Assembly: GCA_965230335.1 (NCBI GenBank)
Contig: CBDDKS010000006.1
Coordinates: 124,001 to 188,000, forward strand
Origin: CBDDKS01 sp965230335
GTDB taxonomy: Bacteria; Pseudomonadota; Gammaproteobacteria; Enterobacterales; Kangiellaceae
DNA length: 64,000 nucleotides
Direction: 5' to 3'
Positions 45,004-54,412 of this stretch are shown one piece after another; the stretch's first letter is position 1, and each line of letters begins with the position of its first letter. The notes below the pieces were generated by a model, which had not been told where the DNA came from, ran no database searches, and saw only the letters and a program-made list of their open reading frames with translations. The position numbers were made by a program, and so were the translations under genes.

Positions 45004-45485
45004 TCGTTATCTCCTCTCATAACGCTAAACCAAAACCATGTCATAGCTTCTCTTATTATTAAGACGCATTTTTCTATAAATATCATACCCAATTATATTT
45101 TGTTACAATATCTACTAGACCCGTTACTTTTCAATTAGTTCGTAAAAAAACACTTCATCTTTCTTATACATAGAAATTAATTCTTACATTGATAATCAGT
45201 AAAAACGAAATCAATACACAAAAGGTTTACATATCCAATATTATTTTTATTTTTATTTTTATTTTTATTTTTATTTTTTCCAATAGACCTATTTCATAAG
45301 ATCATAAAATATATCTACTTTAAATATGCAGTCATTGATAACTTATAAAACATAAGGTTTTCATCACCAATTCAAGTTTCATTTTACCTTAATCATCACA
45401 AAATATCACCCGTTATTTTCCGCCTCGCATTTATAGAGTAATATTTCTAACTGGTTATTTTATTTATTATTTTTCCACCAATGCA
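45004..45485. other. Intergenic region with hexanucleotide repeat
   Basis: About 480 nt between the LuxR gene and the purM promoter. It is AT-rich and contains six ATTTTT units at 45243-45278. I found no gene or strong operator here. Confidence 0.5.
45243..45278. repeat. Six tandem ATTTTT units
   Basis: Perfect 6-bp repeat in noncoding DNA, about 240 bp from the start of the LuxR gene and 255 bp from purM. Such tracts can change length by slippage. Confidence 0.9.
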
Positions 45486-45494
45486 TGATATAAT
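45486..45494 (+). promoter_or_regulatory. Extended -10 promoter of purM
   Basis: TGATATAAT is a perfect extended -10 element (TGN-TATAAT), 40 nt before the purM start codon. No good -35 was found at 17 nt, which extended -10 promoters tolerate. No PurR box was recognised. Confidence 0.55.
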
Positions 45495-45533
45495 GTCCGG
45501 ATTACAGTTTTGTTACTTCATAGGAATCCATTG

Positions 45534-46598
45534 GTGACTTCAGATCCGACTTTATCCAAAAATGATGTTTCTCTAAGCTATAAAGATGCTGGCGTCAATA
45601 TTGATGCAGGCAATCAACTGGTCGAACGAATTAAAAATACAGCAGCAAAAACACATAGAACTGGTGTCATGAATGGTTTGGGTGGTTTTGGTGCTTTATT
45701 TGAGTTGCCCAAAGGCTATCAACAACCCGTTTTGGTTTCTGGTACCGACGGCGTAGGCACCAAAGTCAAATTAGCCATTGAAATGGAACGACACAAATCT
45801 ATAGGTATTGATTTGGTTGCTATGTGTGTGAATGATCTCATCGTTCAAGGTGCAGAACCTCTCTTCTTTCTTGATTACTATGCAACCAGCGCTCTCAATC
45901 TCGATCATGCTGCAGATGTGATTGAAGGCATAGGCAAAGGCTGTGAGTTGGCTGGATGCGCTTTAATTGGTGGAGAAACCGCTGAAATGCCAGGTCTTTA
46001 TCAACAGGATGATTATGACTTGGCAGGTTTTTGTGTCGGTATTGCTGAAAAACAGGCATTAATTGACGGACAATCTATCCAGAGCGGCGACAGTATTATT
46101 GCACTGGCCTCCAGCGGACCTCATTCCAATGGCTATTCATTAATCCGTAAAGTGATTGAGCATTCAAACCACCACTTGGATGATACGTTTGGTAACTCCA
46201 CTTTAGGTGATCATTTTCTATTACCTACTAAAATTTACGTGAAGTCTATTCTTACTGCATTAAAACAACATAACATTCATGGTATTGCACATATTACTGG
46301 GGGTGGCCTGCTCGAAAACATTCCTCGTGTTATGCCTGAATCCACTCAAGCTGTCATTGATACTCAAAGCTGGGAGCTCCCCCCTATTTTTCAGTGGCTT
46401 CAGGAGCAAGGCCGAATTAAGACGTTGGAAATGCGACGTACTTTCAATTGCGGTGTTGGTATGGTCATCATTGCACCTGAAAATGAAACCACAGCCTTAA
46501 TGGATTGCTTGAATGAGTCTGGTGAAACCGCCTGGAAAATAGGACATATTCAATCCAGCGACCAGAGAACACCCAGCGTGCATTTCACAGATGCCTAA
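45534..46598 (+). CDS. purM: Phosphoribosylformylglycinamidine cyclo-ligase
   Basis: PurM (AIR synthetase) closes the imidazole ring in purine synthesis: FGAM + ATP to AIR. The protein begins SLSYKDAGVNIDAGNQLV like E. coli PurM and keeps LVSGTDGVGTKVKLA, GIDLVAMCVNDL, GAEPLFFLDYYAT and GGETAEMPGLY. I start at GTG 45534 (354 aa), with AGGA 8 nt upstream. TTG 45531 or TTG 45510 would add residues not seen in the family. It overlaps purN by 8 nt. Confidence 0.97.
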   Translation: MTSDPTLSKNDVSLSYKDAGVNIDAGNQLVERIKNTAAKTHRTGVMNGLGGFGALFELPKGYQQPVLVSGTDGVGTKVKLAIEMERHKSIGIDLVAMCVNDLIVQGAEPLFFLDYYATSALNLDHAADVIEGIGKGCELAGCALIGGETAEMPGLYQQDDYDLAGFCVGIAEKQALIDGQSIQSGDSIIALASSGPHSNGYSLIRKVIEHSNHHLDDTFGNSTLGDHFLLPTKIYVKSILTALKQHNIHGIAHITGGGLLENIPRVMPESTQAVIDTQSWELPPIFQWLQEQGRIKTLEMRRTFNCGVGMVIIAPENETTALMDCLNESGETAWKIGHIQSSDQRTPSVHFTDA

Positions 46599-47247
46599 TT
46601 GTCGTACTCTGGTACTAATTTCAGGCAGTGGTAGCAATCTTCAGGCTTTTATCGATGGTATTGCCTTGGGCCAACTGCCCTTATCTCTCGTTGGTGTTAT
46701 TAGTAACCGCCCCCATGTTCAAGGATTAGAACGTGCGCAAAAGGCCAATATTTCCAATCAAGTATTAGATCATCAAACTTTTGCTACACGTGAGGCTTAT
46801 GATGCCAGTCTACTGGAGCTTATTGAGTCCTATCATCCTGAATTAATTATTTTAGCGGGTTATATGCGCATTATGTCACCCATTCTCATTCAGGCACTTG
46901 AAGGAAAAATGCTCAATATCCATCCTTCTTTATTACCCAAGTATCCAGGACTACATACACACAAACGTGCCCTTGAAAATCGCGATCAATTTCATGGCTC
47001 CAGTGTTCATTTTGTCACACAAACATTAGATGGTGGCCCGGTCATCGCTCAGTCAAAACTCGAAATTTCTTCTGAAGACACTGAACAAAGTCTTATAGAA
47101 AGAGTCAAATTACTTGAGCATCAACTTTATCCTAAAGTAGCCACCTGGTTTGCTGAAAAACGATTACGTTTTCTGAACAATCAGGCTTATCTGGATGATC
47201 AATGCCTCATCCAACCCATTCAAATTTATCCAACTGAACAACCGTAA
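46591..47247 (+). CDS. purN: Phosphoribosylglycinamide formyltransferase
   Basis: PurN transfers the formyl group from 10-formyltetrahydrofolate to GAR in purine synthesis. The 218-residue protein has VLISGSGSNLQAFID, then NIHPSLLPKYPGLHTH (catalytic Asn and His) and VHFVTQTLDGGPVIAQ (catalytic Asp). It is translationally coupled to purM (8-nt overlap), as in E. coli. Confidence 0.97.
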   Translation: MPNCRTLVLISGSGSNLQAFIDGIALGQLPLSLVGVISNRPHVQGLERAQKANISNQVLDHQTFATREAYDASLLELIESYHPELIILAGYMRIMSPILIQALEGKMLNIHPSLLPKYPGLHTHKRALENRDQFHGSSVHFVTQTLDGGPVIAQSKLEISSEDTEQSLIERVKLLEHQLYPKVATWFAEKRLRFLNNQAYLDDQCLIQPIQIYPTEQP

Positions 47248-47281
47248 TCATTTTTTAATATACAACTTTTTAACAGCTCCA

Positions 47282-47356
47282 CTTTTAATCAGTCGCTTTT
47301 AATAAACTCACTTTTAATCAATAGGCTTTTAATAAACACACCTTTAATAAATAACG
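47282..47356 (+). repeat. Five degenerate 15-bp tandem units after purN
   Basis: Units of the form CTTTTAATaaacnca start at 47282, 47296, 47311, 47326 and 47341. They lie between purN and the DUF3108 gene. No stem-loop is evident. Confidence 0.75.
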
Positions 47357-47366
47357 CTTTCTTATT

Positions 47367-48323
47367 ATGTCTTTTACGCTAACAAGCCATTTATCAAAAA
47401 GTAAACTGATAAAATCTGTTTATGTATTCTTTTTCAAAGATTTTACAGACATAGCTCGTTTTATTCTCATTATTACAGCCATAATCAGTATGGCTCATGT
47501 GAATGCTGGAAAACCACTTTCTAATCCATTACCCAATACCCACAATATCGATGTTGAAAATAGAGTTCTTCAAAACACGAGTATTGAAAATACAGAACCT
47601 CAAAATGCCAACACCCAGGCTTTGCTCACTAAGAAAAAAATATCTACTAAAAAAGAAAGCATCACTACCTACAGTTTTTTGACACCATACAAAGCATCTT
47701 ATGATATTCTGGATGGAACAACATTTATTGGGGAAGCCACACGAGAATTATCCAGGAAAAATGATTTTTGGTCTATCTCTATGGAAACAAAGATTTCAAA
47801 ATGGTTTATTAAATTACATTTTAATGAAAACAGTCAATTTAAGATTTCGAATAATGATCTGATTTCATTAAATTACCATGCCATCACTGAACGTACTTTA
47901 AAAAAGAAAAGAGAAATCAGTCATCACTTTAACTGGCAGGGTAAAAAAGAAACCGGGAAAAGAAACAAAAAAACCTGGTTATTACCATTAGACACCTATG
48001 TATTTGATCATTTAAATTATCAAATTGCTTTAAGACACGCTTTGCTTTCCAATAAAAAAGATATTCGCATACCTGTCAGTTACAAAGGAAAACATTATGA
48101 CATGCACTTTACTCAGGCGGGTTCTGAAATCATAGAGTCCTCCTTAGGAAAAATTCAAACGTTTAAATTAATACAAAACACACAAAATAAAAATGATAAG
48201 CATGTTGTTCTTTGGCTTGCCCCAGAATTTCACTATATTCCCATACAACTCACGCAAATAAAAAATCAAAAAGAACAAGCCATTCTAAAAATCAAACAAT
48301 TAAATTATTTTAAATATAAATAA
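47367..48323 (+). CDS. DUF3108 domain protein, exported
   Basis: A 318-residue protein with an N-terminal hydrophobic segment (DIARFILIITAIISMAHVNA) acting as signal peptide, a variable Asn/Thr-rich linker, and a DUF3108 domain from about residue 108: TPYKASYDILDGTTFIGEAT through LGKIQTFKL and WLAPEFHYIPIQL. DUF3108 genes commonly follow purN in gammaproteobacteria. The fold is beta-rich and periplasmic; the function is not established. The start codon has no clear Shine-Dalgarno. Confidence 0.85.
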   Translation: MSFTLTSHLSKSKLIKSVYVFFFKDFTDIARFILIITAIISMAHVNAGKPLSNPLPNTHNIDVENRVLQNTSIENTEPQNANTQALLTKKKISTKKESITTYSFLTPYKASYDILDGTTFIGEATRELSRKNDFWSISMETKISKWFIKLHFNENSQFKISNNDLISLNYHAITERTLKKKREISHHFNWQGKKETGKRNKKTWLLPLDTYVFDHLNYQIALRHALLSNKKDIRIPVSYKGKHYDMHFTQAGSEIIESSLGKIQTFKLIQNTQNKNDKHVVLWLAPEFHYIPIQLTQIKNQKEQAILKIKQLNYFKYK

Positions 48324-48441
48324 GTAACCTGAATTCGGGATGTTTTGGTTGTGTGATTGTCTTTGTGAAAAATCTGTCATTTGCGATTAGCCAAAACAAT
48401 GTTCCACTGTTTTGTGCCAGTTTAAATTGATTGAGCACTAT

Positions 48442-49008
48442 TTAAGTTTTCGGCAAAGTCACTCCCATTTGCCCCTGATATTTACCCCCTCGATCTTTAT
48501 AAGATTCTGCGCAAATATCATCAGATTCAAAAAATAACATTTGTGCCACACCTTCATTCGCATAAATTTTAGCAGGTAATGGTGTTGTATTTGAAAATTC
48601 TAAAGTGACATGCCCTTCCCATTCAGGTTCCAATGGTGTGACATTCACAATAATACCGCAACGGGCATAAGTGGATTTTCCTAGACAGACCGTTAATACA
48701 CTGCGTGGAATTTTAAAATACTCAACGGTTCTGGCCAAAGCAAAAGAATTAGGAGGAATAATACATACGTCGGCTTTTACATCAACAAAACTTTGTGCAT
48801 CAAAATTCTTAGGATCGACAATGGCCGAATTAATATTGGTAAAAATTTTAAACTCATCAGCACAACGAACATCATACCCATAACTTGATGTACCATAAGA
48901 AATAATTTTTTCATCCTGTACATAACGAACCTGACCTTCCACAAAAGGTGAAATCATATCACTTGTCCTGACCTTTTCACGAATCCAGTTATCTGATTTT
49001 ATTGACAT
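48442..49008 (-). CDS. dcd: dCTP deaminase
   Basis: Dcd converts dCTP to dUTP, the main source of dUMP for thymidylate in gammaproteobacteria. The 188-residue protein contains MSIKSDNWIREK, SYGYDVRCADEFKIF, GKSTYARCGIIVNVTPLEPE (catalytic Glu in EPEWEGH) and the C-terminal YQGQMGVTLPKT. Length matches E. coli Dcd (193). It is downstream of apbC on the same strand. Confidence 0.96.
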   Translation of the reverse strand: MSIKSDNWIREKVRTSDMISPFVEGQVRYVQDEKIISYGTSSYGYDVRCADEFKIFTNINSAIVDPKNFDAQSFVDVKADVCIIPPNSFALARTVEYFKIPRSVLTVCLGKSTYARCGIIVNVTPLEPEWEGHVTLEFSNTTPLPAKIYANEGVAQMLFFESDDICAESYKDRGGKYQGQMGVTLPKT

Positions 49009-49130
49009 AATTTTGTTTACCTCTCTTTATTTGTCAATTATTGCTGTTACATATTTTTCATTTAATTAAATGTTATGTTCAGTTGAACTTCAATTTTCAA
49101 TACAAACTCGTATCCTATACACATCTGGAC

Positions 49131-50228
49131 TTAATCATTAGTGATGGATATGGTTGGAAAAGATTGAGAAAAATCTTTTGTCTTGAGTGAAAGTTGAGCC
49201 GACATCTTACGTGCAATCTGTCGAAAAGCCAAAGACAACTCACTGTCAGGGTCAGAAACAACCGTTGGTTTTCCTTTATCTGTGTCATCTCGGATCTGCT
49301 TTGCCAAAGGTAACTGTCCCAAAAAACCCACTTGTTTCTTTTGAGCGAGTGATTCCCCGCCCCCTTCACCAAAAATAGATTCTGCATGTCCACATTGAGA
49401 GCAAATATGCATAGCCATATTCTCTACAATACCCAGTACTGGTACAGACACTTTCTCAAACATACTGATTGCTTTTACAGCATCGGCTAAAGCGATGTCC
49501 TGAGGTGTAGTCACAATCACACTGGCAGTAATAGGTACTTTTTGTGACAGGGTTAACTGAATGTCACCTGTACCTGGTGGCAAATCAACAATCAAATAAT
49601 CACAATTGTTCCATTGTGTGTCATTGATCAACTGCTGAAGTGCACTACTTGCCATGGGTCCACGCCAAACCATAGCCTGTTCTGGCTCGATTAAATAACC
49701 GATAGACATGGATTGAATACCATACTGCTCAATGGGCATTAAATGTTTTTTATCTTCACTGACCGGTCTGGCATTTTCTTTTCCTAACATGATAGGCTGG
49801 CTGGGGCCATAAATATCAGCGTCCAACAACCCAACACGAGCCCCTTCCTGCTGTAAGGCTAAAGCCAGATTAACCGAGACCGTGGATTTGCCAACCCCCC
49901 CTTTACCCGAAGCAACAGCAATAATATTTTTAACCCCTGGTATTGCTGCAACCCCTTGTTTTCTGCTATGACTGTATACTTCCCAATCCAAAAGGACAGA
50001 AATCTGTACATCAGAAAACACAGGTTTCAGCTTTTCCGTTATCTTCTGACACATACTTTCCGTAATAGAGCGGCATGGAAACCCAGCCTTTAATTTTATA
50101 ATCAACTGCCCATCGTCTTTTGATATGGACTTAACCCAGTTACTGGACACAATATCCTGTTCCAATTCAGGCAGGGTAATGCCAGATAAAATAGCTTTTA
50201 CTTGATCTTCGAGATTGGATGAATGCAT
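49131..50228 (-). CDS. apbC: Mrp/ApbC iron-sulfur cluster carrier ATPase
   Basis: A 365-residue P-loop ATPase of the Mrp/ApbC/NBP35 family, which carries 4Fe-4S clusters to apoproteins in the cytoplasm. An N-terminal DUF59-type domain precedes the deviant Walker A ASGKGGVGKSTVSVNLALAL, followed by LLDADIYGPSQPIML, DLPPGTGDIQLTL and the cluster-binding CSQCG. I use ATG 50228, which has AGAG upstream and a family-like N-terminus; ATG 50261 lacks a ribosome site. It is divergent from metG, a conserved arrangement. Confidence 0.95.
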   Translation of the reverse strand: MHSSNLEDQVKAILSGITLPELEQDIVSSNWVKSISKDDGQLIIKLKAGFPCRSITESMCQKITEKLKPVFSDVQISVLLDWEVYSHSRKQGVAAIPGVKNIIAVASGKGGVGKSTVSVNLALALQQEGARVGLLDADIYGPSQPIMLGKENARPVSEDKKHLMPIEQYGIQSMSIGYLIEPEQAMVWRGPMASSALQQLINDTQWNNCDYLIVDLPPGTGDIQLTLSQKVPITASVIVTTPQDIALADAVKAISMFEKVSVPVLGIVENMAMHICSQCGHAESIFGEGGGESLAQKKQVGFLGQLPLAKQIRDDTDKGKPTVVSDPDSELSLAFRQIARKMSAQLSLKTKDFSQSFPTISITND

Positions 50229-50430
50229 GAGGTCTCTATAAAAATACGATTGAATAAGCATAAAGCGCTATTATATACCCCGGCTACTTGAAGATACAGG
50301 TTTCAGATATGACTCTTCAAATAAACATCTCTACCCTTTTGAATATAGTTTTTACCATAAGCATTTGTTATAGTGTGGCTATTTTGACACATGCTCACTG
50401 CATACCTGACTGGGTTATATTATTTTTCTT

Positions 50431-52440
50431 ATGAAGCGTAAAATTTTAGTAACAAGTGCATTACCCTATGCGAATGGTTCTATTCATATTGGGCATATGC
50501 TGGAACATATTCAAATGGATATCTGGGTAAGGTTCCAACAATTGAGAGGACACGAATGTATCAGTGTTTGTGCCGACGATACCCATGGCACACCTATTAT
50601 GTTGAGAGCCCAAAAAGAAGGCATTTCTCCAGAAGACTTTATTGCAGCAACGCGTAAAGAGCATATGCAGGACTTCGAAGACTTTCTTGTTCATTACGAT
50701 AATTATCATTCAACACACAGTGAAGAATGCCGTGAGCTTTGTGAAACAATTTATCGACGCCTCAAAGCCAAAGGACATATTACCCAACGGTCGATTGAAC
50801 AACTTTATGATCCTGAAAAAGAAATGTTTTTACCGGATCGTTTTGTAAAAGGTGAATGCCCTAAATGTGGTTCTCCCGATCAATATGGTGACAATTGTGA
50901 TAAGTGCGGTGCTACCTATAGTCCGACAGAGTTAAAAAATCCACAATCTGCTGTTTCCGGTGCCACACCTGTTTTAAAAGAATCTGAGCATTATTTTTTC
51001 AAATTGACTGATTTTGAAGATATGTTGAAAAACTGGTCTCGTTCGGGTCATATCCAGGAACAAATTGCCAACAAGCTGGATGAATGGTTCGATGCAGGAT
51101 TACAAGAGTGGGATATCAGTCGGGATGCACCTTATTTTGGTTTTGAAATTCCCGACAGTGATAACAAATATTTCTATGTTTGGGTGGATGCCCCCGTTGG
51201 CTATATGGCCAGCTTTAAAAATTACTGTGACAAAAACCCTCAATTCAACTTTGATGATTACTGGGCCAAAGACAGCACAGCTGAAGTCCATCATTTTGTC
51301 GGTAAAGACATTACTTATTTTCATACCCTATTCTGGCCGGCCATGCTCCAAGGCAGCGATTTTCGCTTACCCACCAAAATCCATGCCCATGGTTTTCTAA
51401 CCGTCAACAATATGAAAATGTCTAAGTCAAAAGGCACTTTCATTAAGGCAAGAACGTATCTTGAACATTTTTCTCCTGAATATCTTCGCTATTATTTTGC
51501 AGCGAAACTGAATAATAAAGTCGATGATTTCGATCTTAACCTCGACGATTTTATACAAAAGAATAATGCTGACTTAGTCAATAAATACATTAATATTGCC
51601 AGTCGTTGTGCCAGTTTTATTACCAAAAAGTTTGATGGTGTATTACAAGGTGATTTTTCCGATAATGATTTATTACAAATCTTTTTGGATGAAGCGGATA
51701 GCATTGCCTCCTTTTATGAAAACAAGCAATTCAGTCATGCAATTCGTGCCATTATGAAACTGGCTGATCAGGCCAATGTTTATATTGATGCACAACAGCC
51801 CTGGGTTTTGATTAAAGATGAACAGCAACATGATAAAGTGCATTCTGTTTGTTCACTGGCATTAAATTTATTCCGTATTTTAACGCTCTACTTAAAACCT
51901 GTTTTACCATCCATTGCACAACAAGTGGAAGATTTTCTCAATATTAAACCTCTGCAATGGCAAGATTTAGATACATTACTGGTTGATCACACAATCAATC
52001 GATTTAAACCCATGATAAAACGATTAGAAACATCGGCCGTTGATACCATGATAGAAGCCTCAAAAGCAGATAATGCAACACAAGAAACCAGTAAACTTGA
52101 AGATCCGATAAAACCTGAGATTGAATTTACCGATTTTGATAAAGTTGATTTACGAATTGTTAAAATTATTGGTGCCGACTTTGTTGAAGGAGCTGACAAG
52201 TTACTTAAGTTACAACTGGATTTAAATGGCGTCACAAAACAAGTATTTGCCGGTATTAAATCGGCCTATCAACCTGAAGACTTAATAGGCCGTCATACCG
52301 TTATGGTCGCTAACTTAAAACCTCGAAAAATGAAATTTGGTCTATCTGAAGGTATGGTACTTGCTGCTGGCCCAGGAGGAAAAGATTTATGGATCTTAAA
52401 TCCTGATGAAGGTGCTCAACCCGGCATGAGAGTCAAATAG
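50431..52440 (+). CDS. metG: Methionyl-tRNA synthetase
   Basis: MetRS charges tRNA-Met. The 669-residue protein has HIGH (19-22) in SIHIGHML, KMSKS (329-333), a zinc knuckle with four Cys (CPKCGSPDQYGDNCDKCG) and a C-terminal tRNA-binding domain (about residues 565-669, FDKVDLRIVKI to NPDEGAQPGMRVK), as in the E. coli type dimeric enzyme (677 aa). The stop codon is immediately followed by the next ATG. Confidence 0.98.
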   Translation: MKRKILVTSALPYANGSIHIGHMLEHIQMDIWVRFQQLRGHECISVCADDTHGTPIMLRAQKEGISPEDFIAATRKEHMQDFEDFLVHYDNYHSTHSEECRELCETIYRRLKAKGHITQRSIEQLYDPEKEMFLPDRFVKGECPKCGSPDQYGDNCDKCGATYSPTELKNPQSAVSGATPVLKESEHYFFKLTDFEDMLKNWSRSGHIQEQIANKLDEWFDAGLQEWDISRDAPYFGFEIPDSDNKYFYVWVDAPVGYMASFKNYCDKNPQFNFDDYWAKDSTAEVHHFVGKDITYFHTLFWPAMLQGSDFRLPTKIHAHGFLTVNNMKMSKSKGTFIKARTYLEHFSPEYLRYYFAAKLNNKVDDFDLNLDDFIQKNNADLVNKYINIASRCASFITKKFDGVLQGDFSDNDLLQIFLDEADSIASFYENKQFSHAIRAIMKLADQANVYIDAQQPWVLIKDEQQHDKVHSVCSLALNLFRILTLYLKPVLPSIAQQVEDFLNIKPLQWQDLDTLLVDHTINRFKPMIKRLETSAVDTMIEASKADNATQETSKLEDPIKPEIEFTDFDKVDLRIVKIIGADFVEGADKLLKLQLDLNGVTKQVFAGIKSAYQPEDLIGRHTVMVANLKPRKMKFGLSEGMVLAAGPGGKDLWILNPDEGAQPGMRVK

Positions 52441-52998
52441 ATGATGCCATCTTTATCTAAAACAGGCTCGAACTCAATGATGTTCAATCACTTTTTTTCT
52501 CAAGAGCCCCAGGTTCAACAACCACAACTGCCTATGACTGAAGATGTCAGTGCATCAATCAATAGCCAAGCGCATCAAAACAATCATCCTGTTGCCTATC
52601 ATTCAGAAGTACTGTTACTCTATTTTGGTTGTGGATTACTTTTTTTATTATTGGTATTCTGGAAAGCCCGTCACTGGAAGTTTTGGATCAGTATTCCTCT
52701 TTTGGCATGCCTTGCCAGTGGTATTGTCAGTTTTAATCAGGTACCCGATTATGAAACTTATGCACCAACCTTAATTGCTATTTTACTTGAATTGGAAAAA
52801 GAGCAACGATTATTATTAAATGATTATTTGATGCAATTAGGTGTCATAACCGCCCTATTCATGTTGTTAGGCTTTAGCATTCGTTTTGCCTGGAAAAAGT
52901 TTTATAAACACTCCAAAAAGAAACCGGATAACGAATCGACCTCATCAGAAAATAAAGATGCCACCGATGAAGCATCCGTGTCTGCCCATTCATCCTGA
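52441..52998 (+). CDS. Hypothetical membrane protein following metG
   Basis: I do not recognise this 185-residue protein. It has about three transmembrane helices (LLLYFGCGLLFLLLVFW, ISIPLLACLASGIVSF, LMQLGVITALFMLLGFSI), a polar N-terminus of about 45 residues and a hydrophilic Ser/Glu/Asp tail. It begins directly after the metG stop, so it is co-transcribed and probably coupled; ATG 52477 is another possible start. Role unknown. Confidence 0.7.
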   Translation: MMPSLSKTGSNSMMFNHFFSQEPQVQQPQLPMTEDVSASINSQAHQNNHPVAYHSEVLLLYFGCGLLFLLLVFWKARHWKFWISIPLLACLASGIVSFNQVPDYETYAPTLIAILLELEKEQRLLLNDYLMQLGVITALFMLLGFSIRFAWKKFYKHSKKKPDNESTSSENKDATDEASVSAHSS

Positions 52999-53035
52999 AC
53001 ATTACCTTTACTAAAAAAAGGATACTTTGCTTTTC

Positions 53036-53737
53036 ATGAAATTTCCGGTAAGGCTTGATAAATTCATCAGTCAGGCAACAGCTCTTTCCAGAAAACAGGC
53101 AAAAGCATCCATAAAGTCAGGTCAAGTCTGTGTCAATGAATCGGTTATTACCGCTTCAGAACAAAAAATATTACAGGATGATAAGGTTGTCTACCGTAAT
53201 CAAGTATTAAATTATCAACCCTTTCGCTATTTCATGCTCAATAAACCCATAGGTTATGTTTGTGCAACCAAAGATCGACGCCATCTTACCGTGTTAGATC
53301 TGATCGATGAACCTCGAAAAGAACAATTAAATGTCGCAGGACGATTGGATATTGATACAACAGGTTTGGTTTTGTTAACAGATAATGGCCAATGGCTACA
53401 TGATATTATTTCTCCTAAAAAATTGTGCCCCAAATCTTATCGAATTGAAACAGAATCCATTATTAGTACAAAAGATCATAAGAAATTAACTGAAGGTATC
53501 TGGCTAACAAAAGAACAAGTAAGAACCGCACCAGCAGATTTAAAAAAAATTCATGATTACGAATACTTACTGACGATTACCGAAGGACGCTATCATCAGG
53601 TCAAACGTATGATTTCAAGTGTTGACAACAAAGTAGTGACATTACATCGGGAATCTATTGGCCGTATCTATCTTGATGATCATCTGCAACCTGGTGAATA
53701 TCGTTCTCTTACAGAAAAAGAAGTCACACAAATTTAA
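53036..53737 (+). CDS. rsuA: 16S rRNA pseudouridine(516) synthase
   Basis: An RsuA-family pseudouridine synthase of 233 residues. The S4 RNA-binding domain is at the start (RLDKFISQATALSRKQAK), the catalytic motif AGRLDIDTTGLVLLTD carries the nucleophilic Asp, and RYFMLNKPIGYVC, EGRYHQVKRM and GEYRSLTEKE match E. coli RsuA almost throughout, so U516 of 16S rRNA is the likely target. ATG 53036 agrees with the RsuA N-terminus; TTG 53027 is better spaced from AAGGA and cannot be excluded. The cassette array begins just after its stop codon. Confidence 0.92.
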   Translation: MKFPVRLDKFISQATALSRKQAKASIKSGQVCVNESVITASEQKILQDDKVVYRNQVLNYQPFRYFMLNKPIGYVCATKDRRHLTVLDLIDEPRKEQLNVAGRLDIDTTGLVLLTDNGQWLHDIISPKKLCPKSYRIETESIISTKDHKKLTEGIWLTKEQVRTAPADLKKIHDYEYLLTITEGRYHQVKRMISSVDNKVVTLHRESIGRIYLDDHLQPGEYRSLTEKEVTQI

Positions 53738-53740
53738 TAG

Positions 53741-53866
53741 CCAACCTCAGCTAAGCATAGCGGCCGAAGTGAAATGTCTGGCAGAGCTTTGTAAAAGCGG
53801 AGCGCACTTAATTGGCTTGTATGGTTGTTCTTGTCTTTGACTTGCAACCATAGTCACTTGTTATGT
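53741..53866 (-). repeat. attC-like site, terminal, next to rsuA
   Basis: On the minus strand TAACAAGTGACTATGGTT begins the site, an 8-bp stem TATGGTTG/CAACCATA follows, and AGCCAA pairs with TTGGCT near the far end (GGTTGGCT). The 28 bp at 53837-53864 recur at 56374-56401 with one mismatch. The inner pairing is clear, the outer end is degenerate. Confidence 0.45.
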
Positions 53867-54331
53867 ACTGACTGACTCATACTTACCACACTCATTAAAG
53901 CCAATCACTCTAAACCCGAAACCTTCTATCAAGGCGATAAGTGGGTTTAATCCCCCATATGGATAACCACACGCACGAATATGTAGCTCTGCTTCATTAA
54001 CTTTAGTTCGCTTAATCTCTTCCAGCATGTAGTCACTCTCATCAATATTATCCAAAATATTTTTGAAAGCCCAACGCTCTCCAAGATAAGTTCCAGGCGG
54101 TAGAATTTTTACTGGTTTATCCCTGTTTTTATCGACATTATTCCAATCAAAATTTTCTTTTACTTTTTGTGGAACAGTTCGATAGAGAAGTTCTAAATCA
54201 TAGTCCTCACAATCCTCTGAATCCAAGCTATCATCGAAATCTTGATTTTTAACTGCTTTAATATGCTCAAATACTTCCAGTAGAGCTTGAAACTGTTTTT
54301 CGTTGGTATTTGAAAATCTTACAAACTCCAC
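53861..54331 (-). CDS. Cassette gene, hypothetical protein
   Basis: I do not recognise this 156-residue acidic protein. The centre has an Asp/Glu run (DFDDSLDSEDCEDYDLE); the C-terminal half is better ordered, with LHIRACGYPYGGLNPLIALI and FGFRVIGFNECGKYE. No signal peptide or membrane helix is seen. The GTG start has AAGGAG 7 nt upstream, a strong ribosome site directly after the preceding attC end. The stop TAA is part of the following attC-like site. Both features are typical of integron cassettes. Confidence 0.7.
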   Translation of the reverse strand: MEFVRFSNTNEKQFQALLEVFEHIKAVKNQDFDDSLDSEDCEDYDLELLYRTVPQKVKENFDWNNVDKNRDKPVKILPPGTYLGERWAFKNILDNIDESDYMLEEIKRTKVNEAELHIRACGYPYGGLNPLIALIEGFGFRVIGFNECGKYESVST

Positions 54332-54346
54332 AAGTACTCCTTGACC

Positions 54347-54407
54347 ACATAACGCCCGCGTAATAGGCGCGAGCTTGCGAGCGTCCTGATTGACGCGATT
54401 GTTATAT
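54347..54407 (-). repeat. attC-like site, best short example
   Basis: ATAAC (54349-54353) pairs with GTTAT (54401-54405), CGCGT with ACGCG, and AGGCGC with GCGTCCT around a G/C-rich loop, giving a folded site of about 60 nt with unpaired spacers. On the minus strand it ends GCGGGCGTTATG, the usual 3' end of Vibrio-type attC sites. Confidence 0.75.
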
Positions 54408-54412
54408 CTGAA

